DNA of 64,000 bases from Coprovicinus avistercoris (GTDB taxonomy: Bacteria; Actinomycetota; Coriobacteriia; Coriobacteriales; Atopobiaceae), in assembly GCA_018714895.1 (NCBI GenBank), contig DVMQ01000015.1:13673-77672 (forward strand). Reading direction: 5' to 3'. The translations under genes and the position numbers were made by a program. Positions 43,053-52,160 of this stretch are shown here, in pieces (position 1 is the stretch's first letter; every line of letters begins with the position of its first letter). The notes under the pieces are model-generated. The model was given only the letters and a program-made list of their open reading frames with translations. It was not told the DNA's origin and searched no databases.

Positions 43053-44860
43053 TCGTCTCCTACTTTCAGAACGGCAAGGAATGCCTCCTGTGGAACTTCC
43101 ACCGTTCCAATGGCTTTCATGCGCTTCTTTCCTTCTTTTTGCTTTTCCAGCAATTTACGCTTACGAGAAATATCGCCGCCGTAGCACTTTGCTAACACGT
43201 CTTTGCGGACAGCTTTTACAGTGCTGCGAGAGATAATCTTATTGCCAATTGCTCCTTGAATAGGAACTTCAAACTGTTGGCGCGGAATGATCTCTTTGAG
43301 TCTGTCACACAAACCTCTCGCAAGTGAATATGCTTTATCGCGGTGAACGATGAAGCTCAGGGCATCTACCTCATCACCCGAAAGCAAAATGTCGAGCTTT
43401 ACCAAATCGCTTGCACGATAGCAGCTGAAGTCATAGTCAAGACTTGCATAGCCTTTTGTTCGACTCTTAAGTTGATCAAAGAAGTCCAAAATGAGCTCGG
43501 CAAGCGGCATTTCAAAATGCATTTCCACCGACTTTGAAGAGAGGTGAATCATGTCACGCATCTCTGCTCGGTGATCTATGGCAAGCTGCATAACCGCACC
43601 GGTGTACTCGGGCGGCACAATTATTTTTGCATTGAGATAGGGCTCTTCAATACGATCAATTCGTGTGACCTCAGGTAAATCCTGAGGACTACGCACTTGC
43701 ACCATTGTGCCGTCTGTTTTATAGACGTGATAATCCACGCTTGGGCTGGTAGCAATGAGATCTAAATTGAACTCGCGCTCAAGACGCTCTTTCACGACCT
43801 CCATATGGAGCAGTCCAAGAAAACCAACCCGAAAGCCAAAGCCTAAAGCAACCGATGTCTCAGGATCCCATACCAGAGAAGGATCATTTACTCGAAGCTT
43901 CTCTAAGGCATCCCGAAGGTTTTCATACTCTTTATTATCAACCGGGAAAAGACCTGTATAAACCATAGGTTTTGCCTCGCGGTAGCCCGGCAGCGCTGCT
44001 TTGCAAGGCCTATCGCGCAAGGTGAGCGTATCGCCCACACGCACTTTCGCCGGATCCTTAAGGCCAGTTACGACGAAACCAACCTCACCAACACTCAGCT
44101 CATCTACAAGCTGTTCGGCTGGACGTTTTACTCCCACGCCGTCAGCAAGAAACTCCTCGCCATTTTGCATCATGAGAAGGTTATCGCCCTTTTGCACACG
44201 CCCATCAAAGACGCGTACCGTAGCTACAACTCCTCGATACTCATCGAAGTATGAATCGAGAATAAGTGCTTTGAGCGGTGCCTCAGCATCACCTGTTGGA
44301 GGAGAGACGAGATAGACAATCGCCTCTAAGAGCTCATGAATACCTTCGCCTGTTTTTCCCGAAACGCAAACCGCATCATCAGCTGGAATAGCAAGCTCGT
44401 CTTCAATCTGAAGCTTTACCTCATCAGGTCGAGCGCTTGGTAAGTCAATTTTGTTAATCGCAGGAACAATGTCGAGGTTTGCATTCATAGCAAGATTTGC
44501 ATTAGATACCGTTTGTGCCTCTACACCCTGCGTTGCATCTACAACGAGAACGGCACCCTCACAAGCTGCTAAAGAACGAGAAACCTCATACGTGAAGTCA
44601 ACATGGCCAGGCGTATCAATAAGATTAAATTGATATAGCTGCCCATCGTCGGCTTCATACATAACGCGCACAGCGTTTGATTTGATGGTGATTCCTCGCT
44701 CACGCTCAATGTCCATGGAATCAAGCATCTGTGAAGAGAGATCGCGCTCCTCCACGGTATGAGTGAGCTCGAGAATACGATCGGATATGGTGGACTTCCC
44801 GTGGTCGATATGAGCCACGATGGAGAAGTTCCGAATGTGTGATGTGTTGAAGTCAGTCAT
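43049..44860 (-). CDS. lepA: Elongation factor 4 (LepA)
   Basis: A 603-residue translational GTPase. G1 VAHIDHGKST near 16, switch II DTPGHVDF near 82, NKIDLPSA near 138, EF-G-like domains and the LepA-specific C-terminal domain ending with KCYGGDISRKRKLLEKQKEGKKRM. No good ribosome-binding sequence lies just ahead of the ATG, although MTDFNTSHIRNFSIVAHIDHGK is a normal start for the family. It is divergent from rpsT, a frequent partner. Confidence 0.97.
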   Translation of the reverse strand: MTDFNTSHIRNFSIVAHIDHGKSTISDRILELTHTVEERDLSSQMLDSMDIERERGITIKSNAVRVMYEADDGQLYQFNLIDTPGHVDFTYEVSRSLAACEGAVLVVDATQGVEAQTVSNANLAMNANLDIVPAINKIDLPSARPDEVKLQIEDELAIPADDAVCVSGKTGEGIHELLEAIVYLVSPPTGDAEAPLKALILDSYFDEYRGVVATVRVFDGRVQKGDNLLMMQNGEEFLADGVGVKRPAEQLVDELSVGEVGFVVTGLKDPAKVRVGDTLTLRDRPCKAALPGYREAKPMVYTGLFPVDNKEYENLRDALEKLRVNDPSLVWDPETSVALGFGFRVGFLGLLHMEVVKERLEREFNLDLIATSPSVDYHVYKTDGTMVQVRSPQDLPEVTRIDRIEEPYLNAKIIVPPEYTGAVMQLAIDHRAEMRDMIHLSSKSVEMHFEMPLAELILDFFDQLKSRTKGYASLDYDFSCYRASDLVKLDILLSGDEVDALSFIVHRDKAYSLARGLCDRLKEIIPRQQFEVPIQGAIGNKIISRSTVKAVRKDVLAKCYGGDISRKRKLLEKQKEGKKRMKAIGTVEVPQEAFLAVLKVGDE

Positions 44861-44969
44861 GTATATGATGATAGCTTGTCCTTGCCTTGTGTGCTACACT
44901 CACAAAGTTGACCTCACCGTGTCTCGGCAAAAGAGGGCTCACAAAACTTGTGTTTGAAAGGATCTGCAC

Positions 44970-45233
44970 GTGGCTAACATTAAGTCCCAGAAGAAGCGCA
45001 TCAAGACCGCCGAAAAGGCGCGTGTGCGCAACAGGGCGGTCCGCTCTGAGCTTAAGACCGCCGTCAAGCGTGTTCATGCAGCTGTCGAGTCCAACGATGC
45101 CGACGCTGCACAGCTTGCCTGCAATAAGGCTTGCCGTTTGCTCGACAAGACTGCTGCTAAGGGCATTATTCACAAGAACCAGGCTGCACAGCGCAAGAGT
45201 GGCGTCCAGCTTCTTGTTAACTCAATGAAGTAA
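44970..45233 (+). CDS. rpsT: 30S ribosomal protein S20
   Basis: An 87-residue, very basic S20: MANIKSQKKRIKTAEKARVRN at the start, the central VKRVHAAVESNDADAA, and the conserved KGIIHKNQAAQRKSGV at the end. It starts with GTG, preceded by AAAGGATC. A transcription terminator follows. TACACT at 44895 is a possible -10 box, without a clear -35. Confidence 0.97.
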   Translation: MANIKSQKKRIKTAEKARVRNRAVRSELKTAVKRVHAAVESNDADAAQLACNKACRLLDKTAAKGIIHKNQAAQRKSGVQLLVNSMK

Positions 45234-45271
45234 AAAGACTCCTTAGAAGTTTGCTGCAGAATTGCTGCACG

Positions 45272-45300
45272 AAGGGCTGCTTACTAAGCGGCCCTTTTTA
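45272..45300 (+). terminator. Terminator of rpsT
   Basis: AAGGGC and GCCCTT pair, extended by GCTT/AAGC with one mismatch, followed by TTTTTA. It is 38 bases after the rpsT stop and next to the convergent holA stop. Confidence 0.85.
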
Positions 45301-45308
45301 TTGTGTCG

Positions 45309-46295
45309 TTATACATTTTTCCTACATAATTTGCTAACAAGTTGCACAAATGTAGCGTCTGGATCAGCTCCATTTTTGAGATCTCTCTCCGCATTTGCGC
45401 AAAGCCTAAAAGCTTGTGAGAGTTGCGCATAAGAAAACTTTCGCGCCCACCCCGGAAGATTTCTTACTTGCCAAGGCGCTCGTTTTAACACCTGTGCGAG
45501 ATTAGCAATCTCACCTCGAGCCTCCAAAGAGCGCGCACACATAAGCTCTCTCATACGTCCAGTAATGAGCGTAAGTAAAAATATCTGCGATGGTTTTTCC
45601 ATCATCGAATAAAGAGACAGCGCTTGTGACAAATCTTGAGCACTCACAGCATCAAGAAAATCCCAAGGCTTCACTTCCGCCACGCGCTTTATATGCTCTC
45701 TTACATCTTCTACAAGAATATCTTCTCGAGGATCCACTATTTCACAGAGTGTATGTACCTGAGTATCAAGAAGAAGAGTCGACTCTCCTACACGTGAGAT
45801 AAGCTCTGACGCTGCTGCATGATCCATGCGCTTACCATGTGAAGCAGCCATTTTTGAAACCATAGCAGGCAGTTCCGAACGACGCTTTGGTGAGCAATCC
45901 ATTATGGCTTTGGCACCACATTTTGCAATCGTCTTATAGAGACGGGTATTTTTAGCAAGGGCTTCCGCCACCAGCAGAAGCACAGTCGATGGATTTGGCT
46001 GAGACAGGTATGAAACGATCATTTCTGATACAGCCTTAGGCAAATGCTCTGCACGCGTGATAATGACAAGCCGTGGGCCAGGACCGAACGGCAATGCCAT
46101 AAGCGAAGCAAGGAGACTCTCTGGCTCCATATCACCTGAAGCCTCACGCTCGTCTAAATTAAAATCGCGCAAGTTTTCATCAAGATGTGTTTTAAGTCGC
46201 TCGATAATTCTACGACGCTTTAGCTCGTCTGATCCAACAGCGAGATACGCTGGCAAAAGCACGTCTGTTTTCGCCTGTGCTTTTTTACTCGTCAT
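45309..46295 (-). CDS. holA: DNA polymerase III subunit delta
   Basis: A 328-residue clamp-loader delta subunit. Seen: AYLAVGSDELKRRRIIERL near 17, FNLDEREASGDMEPESLL near 45, PFGPGPRLVIITRAEHLPKA near 70, and a helical C-terminal collar with HPWQ-like APWQVRNLPGWARKFS. The Walker A of gamma-type subunits is degenerate, as normal for delta. The ATG at 46295 has AAGGATGG upstream and is preferred over an earlier start. holA beside comEC-comEA and rpsT is a conserved order. Confidence 0.92.
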   Translation of the reverse strand: MTSKKAQAKTDVLLPAYLAVGSDELKRRRIIERLKTHLDENLRDFNLDEREASGDMEPESLLASLMALPFGPGPRLVIITRAEHLPKAVSEMIVSYLSQPNPSTVLLLVAEALAKNTRLYKTIAKCGAKAIMDCSPKRRSELPAMVSKMAASHGKRMDHAAASELISRVGESTLLLDTQVHTLCEIVDPREDILVEDVREHIKRVAEVKPWDFLDAVSAQDLSQALSLYSMMEKPSQIFLLTLITGRMRELMCARSLEARGEIANLAQVLKRAPWQVRNLPGWARKFSYAQLSQAFRLCANAERDLKNGADPDATFVQLVSKLCRKNV

Positions 46296-46318
46296 ATATC
46301 CATCCTTATCTCGCATTC

Positions 46319-48733
46319 TTACGCAGCCGCCCCATCATAGGGCACAGCACATGATACCGAGATACCATCGCTCAGTGGCTCTATACAAATATCGCCCGTA
46401 TCCATAGTACACATACCGTAAGCACCTGAGGCCCCTACCATCTCCATGGTAGCCTGCGCTGGATGGCCATACCTGTTCCCCTCACCAGCACTTGCCACAC
46501 ACAATTCAGGCTGAAGACATGCCAACATCGGTTCGGTAACCGACGCTTCAGATCCATGGTGACCAAGCTTAAGCACATCAATAGTGTCTATACGCCCGCT
46601 CTGTATGAGAGGATCTATAACATCTGCCTCAGCATCTCCACAGAGCAATGCTGACAACCTTGAGGTGCTATCTACAAATTGGACCTTCATCACGAGCGAA
46701 TCTTCGTTCTCAAGGCCATCCGTTGCGCCGTCAGGAGAAATAACCTCAAGTTCAAACTGTCCAATTGATAGCTTATCTCCATCTGATAATTCAGCAACTT
46801 CAGAGAGACCCAGCTGATGCAAAGCATCCCGCATCTCATCGGGCATATTGTCTGAAACACCCTGTCCTACATACACACACCTCACCTGCACGAACCCAAC
46901 AAGCTCGTCTAAACCACCGTAATGATCATCATGAAGATGAGTAATCACAACCGCATCGAGACCCGAAATATGATTTCTCGCAAGTGCTTGAACTACGGCA
47001 TCATCAGGGCCTGTATCAACCAAAACACTATGATTTCCGTCCTGAATAAGTATTGCGTCACCCTGTCCCACATCGAGAACAACAAGACGTCCACCAACTA
47101 TAATCCCTGTCACAAGACGCGAGCCGATCATTGCCAGCATGAGAAGCGCACAAGTACTACGAACAGCAAATGGTGAGACAGCAGGCCAAAACACGAGCAA
47201 TAAAAGCCCCATAACAAGCGTGCACACAATTATCGGTAGTGCATAATTCCCCACCGCAATACAGGCGCCAGGAATGCTCGAAAGCATAAAAGAAAAGAGC
47301 AGAATGCTCGAGGCACAAAACTCACAAATCGATAGAAGAAGCTCGCCAATAAACGGTATCCATAAGAGAGCTACCGAAATACAACCAAGAGAAACAAACC
47401 ATGAGAATGCAGGGCCGAGCAGCGCATTTGCAAAAGGTCCAATTGCCGAGATGGTACCGAAGGCCAAAACAGTAATGGGCATTGTTATCAGCTGTGCAAC
47501 AACAGAAGCTGCAATTTGTTTGAGCAACCCCTGTGTTAGGCGCATGAATCGAAAGCGAATGAATTGTGGTAAAAAGCTAACGTTCAATTGAAAGGGCATG
47601 AGCTTCGCTAAGACATATTCAGCATACGGAGAAAAAATATACAGACCCGCTACAGAGAGTGCTGAAAGTTGAAATCCCATATCAGATGAGGTAGCAGGGT
47701 CTATTAAACAGAGCGTTAGTCCGGAAAAACTTGCTGCAGATAATCCGTGCGATCTTCTACCCATCAGAGGCGCCACCATAGCAGAACCCGTCATCACCCA
47801 GGCACGCACAGCAGATGTAGGAGCCCCACAAAACGTCGTAAAGATAGCTGTTGCAAGCAACACAACAGCAAGTCGAATCTTTCCGGAAAACCGTGTCTTC
47901 TCGAGAATCATGGCCAACAAAGCAGCAACCGTAGTTAAATGCCCTCCTGATACAGCCACGAGATGTACAAGACCACTCTTTGAAAGAACATCTTCAATCC
48001 CATTTGCTACAAGATCAATACGGTATCCGCAGGCACAACCCGCAAGTAACGCTCTGCCGTCACTTTTTTCTGGCTGAATTGCAGCGAGTGCATTTTGTCT
48101 GAGAAGGTATAGCTCTCCTAACATCCCGTCTGGCGGATCAATACGAGTAATGTGTTTGACAGACACGGTTCCACATATGCCTTGTGCCTTATCCCGTCTT
48201 CCCAAGAGATCATCTTTCAAAGGAGAGATTTGCCCCACGCATTGAACACGATCACCTAAAGAGCATTGATCTGAAGAAACAAGCCAAACATCCGCTTGCG
48301 TTTGGCCATCTTTTACTGCATGTGCTCGGCTTCTCCATCTGTCACCAAATGAGGAAGGATCGCTTGAGATTTCAAATGTTAAGGATGAAACTGGAGTATC
48401 CAGCAATTGAGAGGCCTTCTGATCACAGGCCAACTCAAATGCACCAGCTGATATGAGTCCTACCAAAAGAGCCATCCCAATTGGTGCTGCCGGAAGAGGC
48501 GGAAGTGGCACAACAGGCAAAAGTGCACAGCTGATAATCACCAAAGAAAGAGCCGCGAGTACCACAATGCTGCTGTTGCCATACAAACCAGTCAAGATCC
48601 ATTGCTGAGCGCAAATACATACAACCAAAGATATTGCTAGAGGTGGTATAACAGGCCGAGAAGGCAAAGCAGGGGTGTTGGAGGTCCACTCAAACACAGA
48701 TGAGCCCTTCCAAGCGTTCAAACTTTTTCTCAC
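46319..48733 (-). CDS. comEC: ComEC/Rec2 DNA uptake channel protein
   Basis: An 804-residue membrane protein. N-terminal DUF4131 with an OB-like segment (SLGDRVQCVGQISPLKDDLLG), the ComEC competence core with about eight helices (SGLVHLVAVSGGHLTTVAALLAM, PTSAVRAWVMTGS), and a C-terminal metallo-beta-lactamase domain (GQGDAILIQDG, VVITHLHDDHYGGLDEL, LKLGHHGS). It would move single-stranded DNA into the cell. The GTG at 48733 overlaps comEA by 44 bases; in-frame TTG (48721) and GTG (48697) codons with better upstream AGGTGAG or AAGGG are alternatives. Confidence 0.93.
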   Translation of the reverse strand: MRKSLNAWKGSSVFEWTSNTPALPSRPVIPPLAISLVVCICAQQWILTGLYGNSSIVVLAALSLVIISCALLPVVPLPPLPAAPIGMALLVGLISAGAFELACDQKASQLLDTPVSSLTFEISSDPSSFGDRWRSRAHAVKDGQTQADVWLVSSDQCSLGDRVQCVGQISPLKDDLLGRRDKAQGICGTVSVKHITRIDPPDGMLGELYLLRQNALAAIQPEKSDGRALLAGCACGYRIDLVANGIEDVLSKSGLVHLVAVSGGHLTTVAALLAMILEKTRFSGKIRLAVVLLATAIFTTFCGAPTSAVRAWVMTGSAMVAPLMGRRSHGLSAASFSGLTLCLIDPATSSDMGFQLSALSVAGLYIFSPYAEYVLAKLMPFQLNVSFLPQFIRFRFMRLTQGLLKQIAASVVAQLITMPITVLAFGTISAIGPFANALLGPAFSWFVSLGCISVALLWIPFIGELLLSICEFCASSILLFSFMLSSIPGACIAVGNYALPIIVCTLVMGLLLLVFWPAVSPFAVRSTCALLMLAMIGSRLVTGIIVGGRLVVLDVGQGDAILIQDGNHSVLVDTGPDDAVVQALARNHISGLDAVVITHLHDDHYGGLDELVGFVQVRCVYVGQGVSDNMPDEMRDALHQLGLSEVAELSDGDKLSIGQFELEVISPDGATDGLENEDSLVMKVQFVDSTSRLSALLCGDAEADVIDPLIQSGRIDTIDVLKLGHHGSEASVTEPMLACLQPELCVASAGEGNRYGHPAQATMEMVGASGAYGMCTMDTGDICIEPLSDGISVSCAVPYDGAAA

Positions 48734-49406
48734 CTATCCCAGAGACGCGCATGAGATCCTCGGGAGAGGTAAAGGGCCCGTTTTGCTCGCGATCTTCTAT
48801 TATTGCCGTTGCGGTTGCCTCACCAACACCTGGCAATGTATCCAGCTGTTCCACTGTTGCAGTATTGATATTTACCAAACCAGAACTAGCAGTATCGTTT
48901 GTCTCAGGAGAAGTGATGTTTGTAACCGTCTCCCCTTCGTGAGGAACATATACTTTCTCGCCATCGGTAATCTGTGCAGCAAGGTTTATCTGTGAGGTAT
49001 CAGCATCCTCAGCAAGACCACCCGCAGCATCCAATGCATCACAAACCCGCGAACCGGAGGAAAACTCATACACTCCAGGTGATACAACAGCGCCATCCAC
49101 ATGTACAAACAATTTGGAAGTTGATGCTTGTTGTGAATTACTTTCTGTTTCACCCTCCGATTTTGATGCAGATTCTTCCGAAAGAGTAGAAGCGGCATTA
49201 TTTGTGTCTGTTGTCTTTTCAGAGGTGTTTCGATGCAATACAACACCGGAACTACCCTGCCAAAAAAGACCAAAGCAACAGAAAAGCACCAAGAGAAGGA
49301 TACACGCACAAGCAACGCCCCAACGCTTTGAGACGCCAAAGCGTTTGAATATCGATTGCAGCTTGCTAGCATGATTTCGTTTGTGAACACGAGAAGTCTG
49401 TGCCAT
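48690..49406 (-). CDS. comEA: ComEA DNA-binding competence protein
   Basis: A 238-residue protein: basic tail, one membrane helix (VACACILLLVLFCCFGLFW near 32), a Ser/Thr/Glu-rich stalk, a SLBB domain (VHVDGAVVSPGVYEFSSGSRV near 100) and two helix-hairpin-helix motifs (LVNINTATVEQLDTLPGVGEATA and RVSGIGEKKFERLEG) that bind double-stranded DNA outside the cell. GGGAGGAG precedes the ATG. With comEC it forms the core of a natural-transformation machine; pilus genes are not in the window. Confidence 0.94.
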   Translation of the reverse strand: MAQTSRVHKRNHASKLQSIFKRFGVSKRWGVACACILLLVLFCCFGLFWQGSSGVVLHRNTSEKTTDTNNAASTLSEESASKSEGETESNSQQASTSKLFVHVDGAVVSPGVYEFSSGSRVCDALDAAGGLAEDADTSQINLAAQITDGEKVYVPHEGETVTNITSPETNDTASSGLVNINTATVEQLDTLPGVGEATATAIIEDREQNGPFTSPEDLMRVSGIGEKKFERLEGLICV

Positions 49407-49487
49407 AAAAAATCACTCCTCCCTTCTAACGGATGCACCTCATAGTGCACATCGCAAAAAGAAGAGAGAAGCGATAAAAAGAGAAAT

Positions 49488-49560
49488 AGTATTTTCAACC
49501 GTCACAAATCAGACAGCCAGCAAACAAAGGCTAAAAGCCTTGTGAGACTTTGAAAATACT
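49488..49560. repeat. 11-bp inverted repeat spanning the thiI-comEA gap
   Basis: AGTATTTTCAA (49488-49498) and TTGAAAATACT (49550-49560) are perfect inverted copies 51 bases apart. The outer copy begins in the thiI stop codon. A terminator stem (49527-49541) is nested inside. It may be an extended transcription-end structure or an operator pair for comEA. Confidence 0.6.
49527..49541 (-). terminator. Terminator after thiI
   Basis: AAGGC and GCCTT pair around TTTTA; on the minus strand TGTTTG follows. It is about 18 bases after the thiI stop and upstream of comEA, so comEA-comEC-holA need their own promoter. Confidence 0.55.
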
Positions 49561-50788
49561 ACCGCGGTCCCAATGTCTTATGGAACGTCTTTAATTCTTT
49601 TGGCGGACGATACGAAGGACATCCTTCTGCATCGACATACTCAATCGAAGCAAGAAGCTCTTCTATCATCGCATCGTGGTCAAAGAGATCCCACGCCGCG
49701 TGAACCTGATCAATCCGTGCATGAGTTTCAGGACGGCGTGGCATAAAGAGCGTGCAGCAATCCGGAGCAGTTTCACAGCAAATATCATATGTTCCCAACG
49801 CCTTTGCACGTTCAATAATCTCTTGTTTATCAGAGCCAATTAACGGGCGAAACACCGGCATAGAAACAACTTCATCAACCGCCGCTATATTTTCCAACGT
49901 CTGTGAAGCAACCTGACCCAAAGATTCTCCGGTGACAAGCGCTTTAGCACCCTCAAGACGAGCCACACGTTCAGCTATGGCAAACATCATACGACGGTAC
50001 ATAATAATGCGCAGCGACTGGGGAACAACAAGAGATATTTGTCGTTGAACCTCTCCGAAAGGAACAACATAAAGCCTGCCGATAATACCTGAGGGACGTA
50101 GTGCCTGCATAAGATCCTGACACAAATACTCACTCGTATCTGCTGTCATAGGTCTTCCAGAAAAATGAATAGGCAGACAAATTGCGCCGCGTCGACCAAC
50201 CATCCAAGTTGCAACCGGAGAATCAAAACCACTCGAAAGCAGCGAGACTACTTTTCCGGCGCTGCCAACGGGCAGTCCTCCAACACCTGGCTGGGAAGCA
50301 GCATAAACATACACATCGCCCTGGACGACATTCACGTAAACCGTAACATCGGGATTATGAACGTCCACACGTTTATCTGGGAATGCTTCACAAAGAACTG
50401 AGCCAACCAGACGATTAAGTTCTAGTGAATGCAGATGATAGTCAGTATTAGAGCGACGAGCATGAACTTTGAAGGTTTTAAACTCTCCTGCTTCGCCTAA
50501 TACCTTTACTGCAGCATCACAAAACTGCTGCTCATCCCGAGGACAGAGCAATGCAATTGAAACACGTGCAACTCCTGGAACTTGCAATGCCGCCTGAGCA
50601 ACGGGAATTGCCGCCTCATCATCAGAAAGTGAGATAAGAAGATGTCCAGAAGTACGTGTTACATCTTTTACGGGTAAATCACGAAGCGCGCGACGTAGAT
50701 TCGACACAAGAAAGTTCTCAAAGGTAGAGCGATTCTTACCCTTGAGACCTATCTCGTGATAATGGATTAAACAAACACGCTTTGCCAT
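49559..50788 (-). CDS. thiI: tRNA 4-thiouridine sulfurtransferase ThiI (no rhodanese domain)
   Basis: A 409-residue enzyme that adenylates U8 of tRNA and accepts sulfur. NFLD region with HYHEIGLKGKNRSTFENF near 9, THUMP domain (about 60-165) and an ATP-pyrophosphatase domain with PP-loop SLLSSGFDSPVA near 182 (SxGxDS-type) and MYRRMMFAIAERVA near 265. It ends without the rhodanese domain found in enterobacteria, as in Bacillus, where a dedicated cysteine desulfurase supplies sulfur; no desulfurase gene is adjacent. It follows rpoZ by three bases. Confidence 0.94.
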   Translation of the reverse strand: MAKRVCLIHYHEIGLKGKNRSTFENFLVSNLRRALRDLPVKDVTRTSGHLLISLSDDEAAIPVAQAALQVPGVARVSIALLCPRDEQQFCDAAVKVLGEAGEFKTFKVHARRSNTDYHLHSLELNRLVGSVLCEAFPDKRVDVHNPDVTVYVNVVQGDVYVYAASQPGVGGLPVGSAGKVVSLLSSGFDSPVATWMVGRRGAICLPIHFSGRPMTADTSEYLCQDLMQALRPSGIIGRLYVVPFGEVQRQISLVVPQSLRIIMYRRMMFAIAERVARLEGAKALVTGESLGQVASQTLENIAAVDEVVSMPVFRPLIGSDKQEIIERAKALGTYDICCETAPDCCTLFMPRRPETHARIDQVHAAWDLFDHDAMIEELLASIEYVDAEGCPSYRPPKELKTFHKTLGPR

Positions 50789-50791
50789 GGG

Positions 50792-51073
50792 CTAGCCGAT
50801 ATTATTGTTACCCCGAATAGCCTCGTCAAAGTCCTCTTTCACAAAGCCCAGGGTATCGTTCTCGATCTCGTCCATAGCAATCGTAACGGGATCCTTACCC
50901 GAAACAATTGTTGTAATGTCATCAACCGGCTGAATTGCCGTAACACGAAGATGCTGACCGCGCAGCATGTTGTTAATATCACACGCGCGTTTAGAAGCGA
51001 TAGAGCAGAGCAGGAAAGGATTGTGCTCTGTCCTCTCAAGCAAGTTATCAATTTCAGGCTTGATGATAGACAT
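50792..51073 (-). CDS. rpoZ: RNA polymerase omega subunit
   Basis: A 93-residue omega subunit: IIKPEIDNLLERTEHNPFLLCSIASKRACDINNM contains the Rpb6-like ASKRA helix, and AMDEIENDTLGFV is the usual C-terminal part. The ATG at 51073 is chosen over a GTG five codons earlier that overlaps the gmk stop. gmk-rpoZ linkage is near universal. Confidence 0.93.
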   Translation of the reverse strand: MSIIKPEIDNLLERTEHNPFLLCSIASKRACDINNMLRGQHLRVTAIQPVDDITTIVSGKDPVTIAMDEIENDTLGFVKEDFDEAIRGNNNIG

Positions 51074-51084
51074 CGTAGAAAGCC

Positions 51085-51657
51085 TCACTTCATTTCAAAC
51101 AATCTAATGGTCTTAATAAGCTCACTAACTGCACGATCAAGATCGTCGTTGGTAATAACAACATCGTAATTCTTAGCGAGCTCAAATTCATGAGCAGCAT
51201 CAGCGAGACGTAAAGCCATCGACTCTTTCGTCTCACTACCCCGCATCCGCAAACGCCTTTCAAGTTCTTCCATCGAAGGCGGTGCGATAAAAACGAGAAC
51301 TGCTTCTGGATAGCTCTCACGAACATTGAGAGCGCCTTGTACATCAATCTCCAGAACAAGCGAACTGCCGGCAGCCAAAAGCGTATCAACATCTTTACGA
51401 AGCGTTCCATAAAGGTGTCCATGCACATCAGCCCACTCAAGAAATTCACCTTGAGCAATGCGTTGCCTGAACTCAGCTTCTGACAAAAAGTGATATGAGA
51501 CGCCGTCAACTTCTCCTGCGCGAGGTTCACGTGTTGTCGCTGAAACCGTCAAGCCCAGGTCAGGACGAAGCTCTCTCACTTTAGAAAGCACAGTTCCTTT
51601 TCCTGCACCTGACGGTCCCGAAACAACAAAGAGACGGGCTCTAGGTTTGCCTTCCAC
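51085..51657 (-). CDS. gmk: Guanylate kinase
   Basis: A 190-residue GMP kinase. Walker A SGPSGAGKGTVLSKV near 14, TTREPRAGEVDGVSYHF near 40 for GMP binding, and the adenine lid RMRGSETKESMALRL near 142. It starts with GTG directly after the mihF stop without a strong ribosome-binding sequence, so translational coupling to mihF is likely. Confidence 0.96.
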   Translation of the reverse strand: MEGKPRARLFVVSGPSGAGKGTVLSKVRELRPDLGLTVSATTREPRAGEVDGVSYHFLSEAEFRQRIAQGEFLEWADVHGHLYGTLRKDVDTLLAAGSSLVLEIDVQGALNVRESYPEAVLVFIAPPSMEELERRLRMRGSETKESMALRLADAAHEFELAKNYDVVITNDDLDRAVSELIKTIRLFEMK

Positions 51658-51966
51658 CTACTTTGAAAGAGCCTCGATGAGCTGCTCGCGCTGACGAGCG
51701 CCCAAACCCTTAACACGACGAGTGGCAGAAATGCCAAGCTCATTCATAACCTTGGCTGCCTTGGCCTTACCGTAGCCAGGAAGGGACTCGATAAGAGCAG
51801 AGACCTTCAAACGGCTAGCGATAGGATCGTCGGAGTCCAGGACCTCCTCAAGAGAGATCTCACCATTCTTGATCTTCTCGCGAAGCTCGGCGCGAGCATG
51901 ACGTGCGGCAGCTGCCTTCTCGAGAGCCGCCTTGCGCTGCTCAGCTGTGAGTTCAGGGAGAGCCAT
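51658..51966 (-). CDS. mihF: Actinobacterial integration host factor
   Basis: A 102-residue nucleoid-associated protein of the mIHF family, restricted to actinobacteria. MALPELTAEQRKAALEKAAAARHARAELR forms the N-terminal helix, ISLEEVLDSDDPIASRLKVSALIESLPGYGKAKA the middle, and an H2TH-like LGISATRRVKGLGARQREQL end binds DNA. The ATG at 51966 has TTTGGAGG upstream. mihF-gmk-rpoZ is a phylum-typical order and is one of the best clues to the organism. Confidence 0.95.
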   Translation of the reverse strand: MALPELTAEQRKAALEKAAAARHARAELREKIKNGEISLEEVLDSDDPIASRLKVSALIESLPGYGKAKAAKVMNELGISATRRVKGLGARQREQLIEALSK

Positions 51967-52160
51967 GTTTCCTCCAAACATTGATATGTTCTTTTTCGGG
52001 TAGGTATCCGTACCTACAACCCAGTCGATGAAAGTATAGTCTGCCAATCCAACAGGGACTTTGCAAGACCTCGACAGATTCCACGTTTATTTGAAACGCA
52101 AAACAAACGTATTTTATCCCCCGAAGATACATAATCCGCGCAGACAGAATAATTCTACGT

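Noticed and set aside
51967..52047. N-terminal extension of mIHF
   Set aside because: An in-frame start gives 27 extra residues, but they run through the untranslated leader and the ATG at 51966 has a strong GGAGG sequence.
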